Made by a program: the position numbers and the translations under genes
Origin: Paracoccus aminovorans
Lineage (GTDB): Bacteria > Pseudomonadota > Alphaproteobacteria > Rhodobacterales > Rhodobacteraceae
Assembly (NCBI RefSeq): GCF_900005615.1
Contig: NZ_LN832559.1
Span: 2,991,001 to 3,055,000 of the forward strand
DNA: 64,000 bases
Reading direction: 5' to 3'
Shown: piece by piece, positions 20,723-29,294 of the stretch
How the letters are laid out: every line of letters starts with the position of its first letter
Position numbering within the stretch: the first letter of the stretch is position 1
Notes under the pieces: generated by a model
The model's input: only the letters and a program-made list of their open reading frames with translations
Told to the model about the DNA's origin: nothing
The model's database searches: none

Positions 20723-20744
20723 GAGTATTTGAGGAACGAAGAAG
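20723..20744 (+). repeat. Post-stop element, diverged copy 3
   Basis: GAGTATTTGAGGAACGAAG followed by AAG, starting eight bases after the selD stop. It keeps the GTATTTG core and the A-rich tail of the copies at 6313 and 15293, with several substitutions in between. Confidence 0.45.
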
Positions 20745-20805
20745 CCCGGCGGGGGGCAGGAACCGCTGCCGCCGGCCAGCGTTGGGGCGGCAGGAGGATC
20801 GTCCC

Positions 20806-21222
20806 ATGTCCCGGATCACGACCCAGATCGCGATGCCCGCCGCCTTGCTTGGCCTGATGCTGGTCCTTGCCGCGCCGCTGGCGGCCCAGACCACGGAGCC
20901 CGCACCGCAAACCCAGGCCCAGACCGCGCCGGAAAACGGCGTGTCGCCCCCATCGCAGCCCAGCCCCGCGCAGCCGGCGGCGTCGAGCCAGGGCGAATGC
21001 CCGCCCACCGCCGCAAAGGCCGAGCCGGCGACGCCGGAAGGGGCCTCGTCCGACGGGACGGCGCCGGAGAATTCCGGCTCGACCGGCTGGACCGGTGGCA
21101 CCGGCGGCTCGCAGATCGGAACCAACCCCTCGGGCGCGAGCCATGCCACCAAAAGCTGGCACGCACCGACCGCACGTGGGCTGGATCTAAAAGGGCGGCC
21201 CGATCCCGCGCCAGCGTGCTGA
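20806..21222 (+). CDS. Small secreted Pro/Ala-rich protein, unknown function
   Basis: 138 residues. ATG 20806 follows a strong AGGAGG and opens a signal peptide (MSRITTQIAMPAALLGLMLVLAAPLAA). The mature part is low-complexity Pro/Thr/Ala/Gln, then a patterned C-terminus with GSTGWTGGTGGSQIGTNPSG and TARGLDLKGRPDPAPAC. I have a faint memory of similar tails in secreted Rhodobacterales proteins but cannot name a family. It contains a Cys in GECPP and a terminal Cys, which might pair. Probably periplasmic. Alone between selD and a thioesterase. Confidence 0.7.
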   Translation: MSRITTQIAMPAALLGLMLVLAAPLAAQTTEPAPQTQAQTAPENGVSPPSQPSPAQPAASSQGECPPTAAKAEPATPEGASSDGTAPENSGSTGWTGGTGGSQIGTNPSGASHATKSWHAPTARGLDLKGRPDPAPAC

Positions 21223-21296
21223 ACCCTGTTCCGCGATCGCATTGACCTCGTCCGCCGCGGTGCCGAAAATGCCGCTGCAAAAACCGGGGGACCGCA

Positions 21297-21713
21297 ATGA
21301 CCGACAGCCTGCCTGCCTTTGACCAAGCCCATTCGCCCTATTCCGAATCGCTGGGCATGCAGATCGTCTCGGCCACGCTGGAGGAGGTCGTAATACGCAT
21401 GCCCGTCACCCATGCGCTGACCAACCGCAACGGCGTGCTGCATGGCGGCGCGATCATGAGCCTGGCGGATCACGCCGCCGGCACCGCGACCTATCTGCGC
21501 CTGCCCGCGGGCACCGCCACCACGACGCTGGAAAGCAAGACCAATTTCCTGCGCCCGCTACGGCTGGGCGATGTGGCCGAGGCGCGGCCGAAGCCCTTGC
21601 ACCTGGGCCGCACCACGATGATCTGGCAAACCGACGTCCGTCGCGGCGACGGCAAGCTGGCCGCGGTGGTGATCCAGACCCAGCTGGTGCTGGAGTGGAA
21701 GGATCCCGCCTAG
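21297..21713 (+). CDS. PaaI-type hotdog thioesterase
   Basis: 138 residues, a single hotdog fold. The helix motif [19 protein letters not shown] and the following [18 protein letters not shown] are typical of PaaI/YbgC-like acyl-CoA thioesterases, which hydrolyse CoA esters in the cytosol. The substrate cannot be inferred; nothing nearby suggests phenylacetate metabolism. Its TAG stop and the TAG stop of the facing FAH gene are the same four bases, CTAG at 21710-21713. Confidence 0.9.
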   Translation: MTDSLPAFDQAHSPYSESLGMQIVSATLEEVVIRMPVTHALTNRNGVLHGGAIMSLADHAAGTATYLRLPAGTATTTLESKTNFLRPLRLGDVAEARPKPLHLGRTTMIWQTDVRRGDGKLAAVVIQTQLVLEWKDPA

Positions 21714-22405
21714 TCCGCCGGGCCAAGCGTCACCTCGACCGGGGCCAGCCCCTCGACGCTGCCGGTCAGACGGTCGCCCGGGTTCACCGCGCCCACCCCG
21801 GCCGGCGTGCCGGTCATGATCAGGTCGCCCGGCACAAGGTGATAGTAGTGCGACAGGTCGGCGACCAGCTCCGGCACCGACCAGACCATCTCGTCGATGC
21901 GGGCGTCCTGGCGCGCGGCGCCGTTCACCTGCAGCCGGATGCGTTGCGCCCGCGGCGTGAACGTGGCCGCCGGGGTCAGGGCCGACAGCACCGCCGAGCC
22001 CTCGAAATCCTTGCCGAGGTCCCAGGGCCGCTGCGCCGCCTTGGCCCGCGCCTGCAGGTCCCGCCGCGTCATGTCCAGCCCGGAGCCATAGCCCCAGACC
22101 ACCTCCATCGCCCGCGCCTTGGACAGGCGGAAGGCGGGGGCGCCGATGGCGACGACCAGCTCGATCTCGTGATGCAGGTCGCGGGTGCCGGGCGGATAAG
22201 CCAGCACGCCGCCGCTTTCCATCACGGCGGCGGCGGATTTGGTGAAATAGAACGGCGCCTCGCGGTCCACATCCGCCCCCATCTCGGCGGCATGGGCGGC
22301 ATAGTTGCGGCCAACGCAGAAGATGCGGTTGATCGGAAAGCGGGCCTGCTGCCCGGTGACGGGCAGCGCGGCAACGGCGGGCGGGGGAAACAGATAGGCG
22401 CTCAT
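21710..22405 (-). CDS. Fumarylacetoacetate hydrolase family protein
   Basis: 231 residues from ATG 22405 (an in-frame ATG at 22441 is the alternative). It is a short, single-domain FAH protein with [15 protein letters not shown], the metal-binding [11 protein letters not shown] and [13 protein letters not shown]. This shape fits the FAHD1/fumarylpyruvate hydrolase group, which splits or decarboxylates small diketo acids such as acylpyruvates or oxaloacetate using Mg2+. Cytosolic. No aromatic catabolism genes are adjacent, so the substrate is open. Confidence 0.9.
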   Translation of the reverse strand: MSAYLFPPPAVAALPVTGQQARFPINRIFCVGRNYAAHAAEMGADVDREAPFYFTKSAAAVMESGGVLAYPPGTRDLHHEIELVVAIGAPAFRLSKARAMEVVWGYGSGLDMTRRDLQARAKAAQRPWDLGKDFEGSAVLSALTPAATFTPRAQRIRLQVNGAARQDARIDEMVWSVPELVADLSHYYHLVPGDLIMTGTPAGVGAVNPGDRLTGSVEGLAPVEVTLGPAD

Positions 22406-22519
22406 CCGACAAGTCTTGCCACGGTCACATCCTTGCGGCAATGGCGCCGGGCGCCGTTGCCGAGCCCGTATTTTCGTGGCAAGAGGTTTGCGGAGCCAAC
22501 CGAGAGCAGAGTTCGCAGA

Positions 22520-23176
22520 ATGATCGATTTCGCGCAGCGACGCACCATGATGGTCGATACTCAGGTCCGTCCGAACGATGTGACCAGCTATCCCGTGATC
22601 GAGGCGATGCTGACCGTCCCGCGCGAACAGTTCGTCCCCGAGGCGCGCCGCGACGTGGCCTATGCCGGGCAGAACATCGCGCTCGGCGCGGCCGACCGCG
22701 TGCTGCTGGAGCCGCGCACGCTCGGCAAGATGATGGATGTGCTGGACCTGCAGGCCGGCGACCTGGTGCTGGACCTAGGCTGCGGCTACGGCTATTCCGC
22801 CGCCGTCATCGCCTGCATCGCCGAGGCCGTCGTCGCCGTCGAAGAGGACGCGGACATGGCCGCCGAGGCCGAGGCCCGGCTGGCGGCGCAGGATGTCTTC
22901 AACGTCGCCGTGGTCAAGGGCCCGCTCGCCGAGGGTTGCCCCGGACAGGCCCCCTATGACGCCATTCTGGTCGAAGGCGCCATCGAGGAATTCCCGGATG
23001 TCCTGGCGCAGCAGCTGCGCGAGGGCGGCCGCGTCGTCGCCTTGTTCCGCGAAGGCAACCTGGGCGTCGTGCGCCTGGGCCGCAAGCTGGACGGACGGAT
23101 CAACTGGCGCTTCTCGTTCAATGCCGACGCCCCGGTCCTGCCGGGCTTCGCGCGGCGGCGGGGCTTCGTCTTGTGA
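22520..23176 (+). CDS. Protein-L-isoaspartate O-methyltransferase-like protein
   Basis: 218 residues from ATG 22520. The N-terminus [21 protein letters not shown] is typical of the PCMT subfamily next to tolC in alphaproteobacteria. The SAM-binding motif is [19 protein letters not shown], and VPREQFVP aligns with the PCMT substrate segment. It is distinct from the canonical Pcm at 26732, so repair of isoaspartate is uncertain here. Its stop overlaps a GTG by four bases but the tolC start is more likely 24 bases further on. Confidence 0.88.
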   Translation: MIDFAQRRTMMVDTQVRPNDVTSYPVIEAMLTVPREQFVPEARRDVAYAGQNIALGAADRVLLEPRTLGKMMDVLDLQAGDLVLDLGCGYGYSAAVIACIAEAVVAVEEDADMAAEAEARLAAQDVFNVAVVKGPLAEGCPGQAPYDAILVEGAIEEFPDVLAQQLREGGRVVALFREGNLGVVRLGRKLDGRINWRFSFNADAPVLPGFARRRGFVL

Positions 23177-23199
23177 CTGCCGACAGGAAAGGCCATGGC

Positions 23200-24603
23200 A
23201 TGTTTCGCGATACGCTGAAAAGACTGCGGCGGCCGCTGCTGGCGGCGCTGCTGGCAGGTGCGACGGCGCTTCCTGCCGGAGCCGAGACGCTGGCCGATGC
23301 CATGGTCGATGCCTATCGGCATTCGGCCCTGCTGGACCAGAACCGCGCCGTGCTGCGCGCCGCCGACGAGGACGCAGCGGCCGCGCTGGCCGCGCTGCGC
23401 CCGGTGTTGCAATGGGTCGCCGAATACAGCTACCAGAACATCGAGGGTTTCGACGGCAACAGCGCCGGCATCGGGCTGCAGGCCTCGATGACGCTTTACG
23501 ACTGGGGCCGCAATGCCATCGCCATCGACATCGCCAAGGAAAGCGTTCTGGGCACCCGCGCCGCGCTGGTCGGCGTGGAACAGGATGTGCTTCTGGGCGC
23601 TGTCCAGGCCTATCTGAACGTGCGCAGCGCGACGGAACAGGTTGAATTGCAATCCAATTCCGTTCGGGTGATCGGGCAGGAACAGCAGGCCGCGACCGAC
23701 CGTTTCGAGGTCGGCGAGATCACCCAGACCGACGTCTCGCAGGCGGATGCCGCGCTGGCCGCCGCGCGTGCCAGCCTGGCCTCGGCCCAGGGCGATCTGC
23801 AGATCGCGCGGGAAAACTATCGTGCCGCCACCGGCAAGATGCCGGGCAAGCTGGCGGCGCCCCCGCCTTCGCCCAAACTGCCGGCGACGCTGGAAACCGC
23901 CCGCGACATCGGCCGCCGCACGCATCCGCTGATCCGCCAGGCCCAGCGCGAGGCCGCCGCCGCCGAACTGGGCGTTGCCGCCGCCGCGGCCGAGCGCAAC
24001 CCCGAGCTGACCGGCACCGCCGCGCTGACGAAGCAGCACAGCAAGTCGCAGAACCTTTTCGGTGGGGCGTCGTCCACGACCCGCGACAGCGCCTCGGTCT
24101 CGTTGAGCCTGTCGCAGACGATCTATTCCGGCGGCCGGCTGCCCGCCGCGCATCGCAAGGCGATGGCGCAACGTGATTCGGTCCGGGCGGCGCTGCTGAA
24201 CGTCTCGCGCCAGGTCGACCAGGCCGTGGGCACCGCCTGGGCGGGAATCGACGTGGCCCGGGCGCAGATCCGCGCCATCGACGAGCAGATCGTCGCCGCG
24301 CAGCAGGCCTATGACGGGGTTCGCGAAGAGGCGACGCTGGGCGCGCGCACGACTTTGGACGTGCTGGACGCCGAACAATCGCTGTTGGAGGCGCGCGCGA
24401 ACAAGATTACTGCGGAAGCCAATCTGCAATTAGCACATTATCAACTTTTGTCGGCTATGGGTTTGTTGACGGTGGAAAACCTGAAACTGGGGATACCGAC
24501 CTATGACCCATCGGCCTATTACAACGCGGTGCAGAACGCACCCTTTACCAGCAGGCAGGGCGAAAGCCTCGACCGCGTATTGCGCGCGATCGGCAAGGAC
24601 TGA
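23200..24603 (+). CDS. tolC: TolC family outer-membrane efflux/secretion channel
   Basis: 467 residues from ATG 23200, chosen over GTG 23173 because AGGAAAGG lies seven bases upstream and a signal peptide (ending PAGA-ETL) follows. Two OEP repeats of long heptad-like helices are present; SMTLYDWGRNAIAIDIAKE and SLSQTIYSGGRLPAAHRKA are the repeated strand/hairpin signatures. It forms a trimeric outer-membrane and periplasmic channel for type I secretion or RND export. Likely partner of type I exporters and of the RND pump at 16576. In one run with the PCMT-like gene upstream and the PopZ-like gene downstream. Confidence 0.94.
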   Translation: MFRDTLKRLRRPLLAALLAGATALPAGAETLADAMVDAYRHSALLDQNRAVLRAADEDAAAALAALRPVLQWVAEYSYQNIEGFDGNSAGIGLQASMTLYDWGRNAIAIDIAKESVLGTRAALVGVEQDVLLGAVQAYLNVRSATEQVELQSNSVRVIGQEQQAATDRFEVGEITQTDVSQADAALAAARASLASAQGDLQIARENYRAATGKMPGKLAAPPPSPKLPATLETARDIGRRTHPLIRQAQREAAAAELGVAAAAAERNPELTGTAALTKQHSKSQNLFGGASSTTRDSASVSLSLSQTIYSGGRLPAAHRKAMAQRDSVRAALLNVSRQVDQAVGTAWAGIDVARAQIRAIDEQIVAAQQAYDGVREEATLGARTTLDVLDAEQSLLEARANKITAEANLQLAHYQLLSAMGLLTVENLKLGIPTYDPSAYYNAVQNAPFTSRQGESLDRVLRAIGKD

Positions 24604-24629
24604 GCCCGCCCTCGATCCGGGGGCGCATC

Positions 24630-25442
24630 ATGCAGCATGAGATGATGCGCCATCCGGTCCCGCCCCCGGGGGCCGACAATGTCGGCGACGTGCTGGCCTC
24701 GATCCGCCGGCTCATCGCGCAGGATGAAGTGGGCTGTCGCCTTCCGAACCAGGCGCTGAACGCGCTGCCCGGGCAGGACATCGCCCCCCGCATCCTGGCC
24801 GAGCCGATGCTGTCGGCCGTGCCGGGGACCGCGGCGACGGTGACGCCTTTGGTGCTGGACAGCAACGACCTCGTGGCCACGCCGGCGATGGCCGAATCGG
24901 AAGAGGCGCCCGAAGCCGGGACCGCCGACCCGACCTCGGCGACCACGGCAGAAGCCGAGGCCCGCTTCTTCAGCGACTGGCTGAAGATGCCGCTGACCGC
25001 CCCCGCCGAGCCGGACCCCGTCCCTGCGGGGCCGGAGGGCGAAGCGCAAGAGACCGCCGCGGCAGAAGCGGCGGAGCCCGCGCCGGATACCGGCTTCGAG
25101 CCGGTCCCGATCCAGCCTTTCGGCCCTTTCCTTGAAGACTCCCCCACCACAACCGTGCAAATGGAGGAAACCATGCTGCATGTGAATGCTTCCGTGACCC
25201 CGATCAACCCCCTGGCCGAGGCTCACGCCGCTGCCGAGGCCCTCAACCGCGAGAACGAGGCGCATCTGTTCGCGCCGCAGGGCAAGGACACGCAGAAGGG
25301 CGCTCATCTGCGCGGCATGATCCGCGAGGCGATCCGGCAGGAATTGCAGGGCGAGATCGGCACCCGCCTCAGCCGCAACCTGCAGCAGATGATCCGCAAC
25401 GAGATCGAACTGACCCTGCGCCAGATGTGCGAAGAAGAATGA
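24630..25442 (+). CDS. PopZ-like (DUF2497-type) polar organizing protein candidate
   Basis: 270 residues in three parts. Residues about 17-33 (NVGDVLASIRRLIAQDEV) resemble the N-terminal helix of PopZ/DUF2497. A long Pro/Glu/Ala acidic region (about 45-180) follows. The last 45 residues (LRGMIREAIRQELQGEIGTR, RNEIELTLRQM) look like its C-terminal oligomerisation helices. PopZ anchors chromosome origins and polarity factors at the cell pole. A location after a PCMT-like gene and tolC is, as I recall, where DUF2497 genes often lie. Longer than the about 180-residue Caulobacter protein; similarity is in the ends only. Confidence 0.6.
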   Translation: MQHEMMRHPVPPPGADNVGDVLASIRRLIAQDEVGCRLPNQALNALPGQDIAPRILAEPMLSAVPGTAATVTPLVLDSNDLVATPAMAESEEAPEAGTADPTSATTAEAEARFFSDWLKMPLTAPAEPDPVPAGPEGEAQETAAAEAAEPAPDTGFEPVPIQPFGPFLEDSPTTTVQMEETMLHVNASVTPINPLAEAHAAAEALNRENEAHLFAPQGKDTQKGAHLRGMIREAIRQELQGEIGTRLSRNLQQMIRNEIELTLRQMCEEE

Positions 25443-25447
25443 CCGCA

Positions 25448-25517
25448 CCAGACGCCGGCGCCGGCGGCGAGGGGTCGGTATCCGACCGGCCCCGACGGCT
25501 CTGGCGCCGGCGTCTGG
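25448..25517. terminator. Nested inverted repeat between convergent genes
   Basis: A perfect 15-base stem (CCAGACGCCGGCGCC at 25448-25462 with its complement at 25503-25517) encloses a 40-base loop that holds a second hairpin, GGTCGG/CCGACC (25473-25478 and 25482-25487). It lies between the stops of the PopZ-like and NlpD-like genes. It lacks a T tract, so it may be a bidirectional terminator or an mRNA end stabiliser. Confidence 0.65.
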
Positions 25518-25536
25518 CGCGGACAAAGGGCGCGCG

Positions 25537-26700
25537 CTAGTTCAGGTATTTCTCGGGGTCGACGCTGTCGAAACCGTTGCGAACCTCGAAATGCACCACA
25601 CCCTGGCTGCGCACCTTGCCCAATGCGGTGCCGGCACCGACCGACTGGCCCTTGCTGACGGCGACATCCTCGATGCCGGCATAGACGGTCATCAGGTTGC
25701 CGTCGTGGCGCACGACGATGATCGGCACATTGTCGGTGTCGCGGGTGATGGCGGCCACCGTGCCGCTGCCGGCCGCGGAAACCGTGCTGCCGGCCGGGGC
25801 CGAGATATCGATGCCCTCGTTCTTGCCCTTCTGATAGGTGCGGATGATCGCCCCGTTTGCGGGCATGCGGAACCGCCCGTTGCCCGAGGCGGCGGTGCGG
25901 GTCTTGCCGAGGTCGGGGCTGGTGGGTTTGTCCACCGCGCTGCTGGCCGGCTTGGTCTTTTCGTTCGGCAGCGGCTCGGTCGAAGACGGCGGCCGCGGCG
26001 TCGGGCTGCCGCTGCCGGGCGCGGTCACCACAGCGGTGGCCGAAGGCGCCTTGCCGGCGACCGGGATCAGCAACCGCTGCCCCGTGCGCAGGGTCATGCC
26101 CGCGGACAGCCCGTTCCACGCCGCCAGGTCGTTGACCGAGACATCGTATTTGCGGGCGATGGACCAGGCGGTCTCGCCCGCGGCGACGACATGCTGACGT
26201 GGCTGGCTCGATGCCGGCAGGGTCGTGGCGATCACCGCCGCGGCGCCACCGGCAGTCGCCGCCGCGTTCGGCTGGCGGACGCCCTGGCCGGCGAAGGGAT
26301 CGCTGACCTGGCCGGTCGAGGAGGCCGCCGCCGGCGCGCCGCCGGCCACCCGGCGCGGCAGCGCAACGACGGCGCCGGGATTCAGCACGGTATTGGCGTT
26401 GATGGCGTTATAGCTGGCCAGTTCGGCCGCGTTCAGCCCCAGCCGCGCGGCGATGGTCGCGACCGTGTCGCCCTGGCGGGCGATCGCGACCTGATAGCCG
26501 GGATAAGAGATGACCCCGCGCTGGTCCGGCACCGGTCGCGGCTGGGCGCGCGCGGCGGCAGGGGCGGTGTCCAGTCCGCCGCGACCCCAACCCCGCAGAT
26601 CGGGGTCGAAATTGCTGAAATCCAGTCCGCCCTGCGGCCCGCAGGACGCCAGCGTCACCGCGGCGCCCGCAACCAGCGCCCATCGCCTGATCATCACCAT
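25537..26700 (-). CDS. NlpD-like lipoprotein: two LysM domains and a degenerate LytM (M23) domain
   Basis: 387 residues from ATG 26700 (AGGAA upstream). A lipobox (VTLASC) follows the leader. LysM 1 (GYQVAIARQGDTVATIAARL) and LysM 2 (QHVVAAGETAWSIARKYDV) bind peptidoglycan; a Pro/Ser linker leads to a LytM domain. Its zinc ligands are mostly lost: NEGIDISAP replaces HxGIDI, YAGIEDV lacks the YAH His, and VVHFEVR keeps only one His of HxH. This is the pattern of EnvC/NlpD-type amidase activators rather than active endopeptidases. It is third in surE-pcm-nlpD, the same order as in enterobacteria. Confidence 0.9.
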   Translation of the reverse strand: MVMIRRWALVAGAAVTLASCGPQGGLDFSNFDPDLRGWGRGGLDTAPAAARAQPRPVPDQRGVISYPGYQVAIARQGDTVATIAARLGLNAAELASYNAINANTVLNPGAVVALPRRVAGGAPAAASSTGQVSDPFAGQGVRQPNAAATAGGAAAVIATTLPASSQPRQHVVAAGETAWSIARKYDVSVNDLAAWNGLSAGMTLRTGQRLLIPVAGKAPSATAVVTAPGSGSPTPRPPSSTEPLPNEKTKPASSAVDKPTSPDLGKTRTAASGNGRFRMPANGAIIRTYQKGKNEGIDISAPAGSTVSAAGSGTVAAITRDTDNVPIIVVRHDGNLMTVYAGIEDVAVSKGQSVGAGTALGKVRSQGVVHFEVRNGFDSVDPEKYLN

Positions 26701-26731
26701 CTGCCCGTTCCTCACTCTGGACGGCCGGGGG

Positions 26732-27382
26732 TCATGTCTGTCCCAACCCCTCGACCAGCGGCACGAAGCGCACCTGTCGCAATTCGTCGTATTCATAGCC
26801 GTTTTCGCCGTGCCGCACCCGGATCAGGGTCTGCACCGCATCCGACTGCCCCACCGGCACCACCATGATACCGCCTAACTTCAACTGCGCCAAGAGCGGG
26901 CCCGGCGGATCCTCGGCCGCCGCCGTGACCATGATGCGGTCGAAGGGCGCCTGCTCGGGCAGCCCGCGAGAGCCGTCCGCGGCGATGGCGGTGATATTGG
27001 TCAGGCCCAGGTCCCGGAACAGCGTCTCGGCCTCCGACACCAACCGGCGGTGGCGGTCGATGGTATAGACCCGCCGGCACAGCAGCGACAGGATGGCGGC
27101 CTGGTAGCCCGAGCCGGTGCCGACTTCCAGCACCTTGTCGCGCGGCCCCACCTGCAGCGCCTGGGTCATCAGTCCGACGACCGAGGGCTGGCTGATGGTC
27201 TGGCCGCAGGGAATCGGCAGCGGCGTGTCGTCATAGGCGCGATCCTCGAAATGCCCGCGCACGAAAACGCCGCGATCGATGCGCTCCATCGCCTCGAGCA
27301 CCCGCGGATCGGTGACCCCGCGCTGCCGCAGCGCGAACAGGAAGCGCATCTTGCGTTCGGCAGTCTCGGGATCGTCGCTCAT
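26732..27382 (-). CDS. pcm: Protein-L-isoaspartate O-methyltransferase
   Basis: 216 residues, the usual Pcm length. It contains [20 protein letters not shown], the substrate loop [19 protein letters not shown] and SAM motif [16 protein letters not shown]. It methylates isoaspartyl residues in damaged proteins so that they revert to aspartate. It sits eight bases after surE and 31 bases before the nlpD-like gene. Confidence 0.97.
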   Translation of the reverse strand: MSDDPETAERKMRFLFALRQRGVTDPRVLEAMERIDRGVFVRGHFEDRAYDDTPLPIPCGQTISQPSVVGLMTQALQVGPRDKVLEVGTGSGYQAAILSLLCRRVYTIDRHRRLVSEAETLFRDLGLTNITAIAADGSRGLPEQAPFDRIMVTAAAEDPPGPLLAQLKLGGIMVVPVGQSDAVQTLIRVRHGENGYEYDELRQVRFVPLVEGLGQT

Positions 27383-27390
27383 GCCCAGGT

Positions 27391-28185
27391 TCAGCCCTCG
27401 TCCAGCACGCCGCGCAATTCGGCCAGGGTCTTATGGCAGGTCAGGTCCGGCCGCATCGGCGTCAATGAGATATAGTCGCGCATATTCGCGTCCACGTCAC
27501 TCTCGGGCGTGGCGGGCACGGTCTGCGAACCGCCCAGCACCCACAGGAACCGCCGGCCGTTCGGCGCGTGATAGGGCTCGACCTCGAAGCCGACGCCCTG
27601 GCGGCGACCCTGGGGCGCGACCCGCAGCCCCAGCACCGAGGCCGCGTCGCAGGGCGGGAAATTGATGTTGTAGAACAGCCGGAAATCCTGGTCCGAGGTC
27701 CAGTCGCCGTAATCCAGCAGCTTGCGCACCAGCCGGGGGCCGTGCACGCGGGCCGCCTCGAACGGGTCGGCCAGCGCCGCGGTGCGGCTGCCCATGTATT
27801 GCGACAGCGCGATGGCGGGCAGGCCCTGAAGCGCCGCCTCCATGGCCCCGCCCACGGTGCCGGAATACATCACGTTCTCGCCCGAGTTGTTGCCCCGGTT
27901 CACGCCGGACAGCACCAGATCGGGCGGATCGTCCTTCATCACGTCGGCGATGGCGGCCAGCACGCAATCGGCCGGAGTCCCCTCGGCGGCGAAGCGGCGC
28001 GGTCCCAGTTCGGCGATCAGCGTCGGATGGACATAGCTGATGCAATGGGCCACGCCCGATTGCTCGAAGGCGGGGGCGACGGTCCAGACCTCGCCCCCCG
28101 GACCGGCGACCTCGGCCGCGATGGCCTCCAGCGTCTCGAGTCCCGGAGCGTTGATGCCGTCGTCGTTTGTGATCAGAATGCGCAT
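27391..28185 (-). CDS. surE: 5'/3'-nucleotidase SurE
   Basis: 264 residues from ATG 28185; the upstream frame is noncoding. The N-terminus [19 protein letters not shown] gives the metal-binding Asp pair, with [12 protein letters not shown] and [22 protein letters not shown] completing the SurE core. It dephosphorylates nucleoside monophosphates and short polyphosphate, a survival-linked activity. It heads the surE-pcm-nlpD run. Confidence 0.97.
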   Translation of the reverse strand: MRILITNDDGINAPGLETLEAIAAEVAGPGGEVWTVAPAFEQSGVAHCISYVHPTLIAELGPRRFAAEGTPADCVLAAIADVMKDDPPDLVLSGVNRGNNSGENVMYSGTVGGAMEAALQGLPAIALSQYMGSRTAALADPFEAARVHGPRLVRKLLDYGDWTSDQDFRLFYNINFPPCDAASVLGLRVAPQGRRQGVGFEVEPYHAPNGRRFLWVLGGSQTVPATPESDVDANMRDYISLTPMRPDLTCHKTLAELRGVLDEG

Positions 28186-28370
28186 GTCGTCCCTGTTCGG
28201 CGGGGCGCCGGCAGCCCCCATGCCGCCCGCATCATCGCCGGTTATCTGCCCGTGACACAATGCTTATCCCTGCCACAGCCCTGCGACAACCCGCAGGCGA
28301 CAGGCGCACAGCGTTTGACGCGCGCATCCGGGCGGGGCAGGATCGGATCAAGAAACGGGTCGGGCAGGAT

Positions 28371-29294
28371 ATGCAGATCTATCTTCCCATCGCCGAGGTG
28401 GTGGTCAACGGTTTCACGCTGGTCGGATTGGGCGGCATCGTCGGCCTGATGTCGGGACTTTTCGGCGTCGGCGGCGGCTTCCTGATCACGCCGCTGCTGT
28501 TCTTCATCGGCATCCCGCCGGCCATCGCCGTCGCCACCGGGGCGAATCAGGTCGTGGCCTCGTCGGTGTCGGGGGTGCTGGCGCATGTAAAGCGCAAGAC
28601 CGTCGATTTCCGCATGGGCTGGGTCTTGCTGGCGGGGGGCCTGGTCGGCTCGTCGGTCGGGGTGCTGCTCTTCAACATGCTGTCGCGGCTGGGCCAGGTG
28701 GATCTGGTGGTGCAGCTTTGCTACGTCGTCTTCCTGGGCCTGATCGGCGGGATGATGCTGCAGGAAAGCCTGCGGGCGCTGCGCCGGATGCGGGTCAGCG
28801 GGCCGATCAAGCCGATGCGCCGCCATCAGCACGGCTGGGTGCACAAATGGCCGCTGAAGATGAAGTTCCGCGCCTCGGGCCTTTACATCAGCGCCATCCC
28901 GGTGCTGCTGGTCGGCGGCGCGGTGGGCGTGCTGGGCGCGATCATGGGCGTCGGCGGCGGCTTCATCATGGTGCCGGCGATGATCTATCTGCTGGGCATG
29001 CCGACCAAGGTGGTCATCGGCACCTCGCTGTTCCAGATCACCTTCCTGTCGGCCTATACCACGCTGATGCATGCGGTGTCGTCGAACACGGTGGACGTGA
29101 TGCTGGCGGTGCTGCTGATCGTCGGCGGCGTCACCGGGGCGCAAATCGGCACGCATTTGGGCGCCCGTCTGCGCGCCGAGCAGCTGCGCATCCTGCTGGC
29201 GCTGCTGGTGCTGGCGGTCTGCGGCAAGCTGGCGCTGGACCTGTTCCTGCGCCCGGACGACCTATATTCGATCACGCCGGGGATCCTGAAATGA
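28371..29294 (+). CDS. Sulfite exporter TauE/SafE family permease
   Basis: 307 residues from ATG 28371. The two half-repeats are clear: GLMSGLFGVGGGFLITPLL near the start and LGAIMGVGGGFIMVPAM in the second half, each opening a four-helix bundle. A basic cytoplasmic loop (KPMRRHQHGWVHKWPLKMKF) separates them. The family exports sulfite, sulfoacetate or other organic anions across the inner membrane. Its stop overlaps the next gene by ATGA; this permease/TIGR02186 pairing points to a shared role. Substrate unknown. Confidence 0.93.
   Translation: MQIYLPIAEVVVNGFTLVGLGGIVGLMSGLFGVGGGFLITPLLFFIGIPPAIAVATGANQVVASSVSGVLAHVKRKTVDFRMGWVLLAGGLVGSSVGVLLFNMLSRLGQVDLVVQLCYVVFLGLIGGMMLQESLRALRRMRVSGPIKPMRRHQHGWVHKWPLKMKFRASGLYISAIPVLLVGGAVGVLGAIMGVGGGFIMVPAMIYLLGMPTKVVIGTSLFQITFLSAYTTLMHAVSSNTVDVMLAVLLIVGGVTGAQIGTHLGARLRAEQLRILLALLVLAVCGKLALDLFLRPDDLYSITPGILK

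Noticed and set aside
23173..23199. GTG start for tolC overlapping the previous stop
   Set aside because: ATG 23200 has a strong ribosome site and begins directly with a signal peptide; the nine extra residues would spoil the leader.
28242..29156. A His/Asp/Gln-rich minus-strand open frame
   Set aside because: It is antisense to the TauE/SafE permease, whose two conserved half-repeats fix the true strand and frame.
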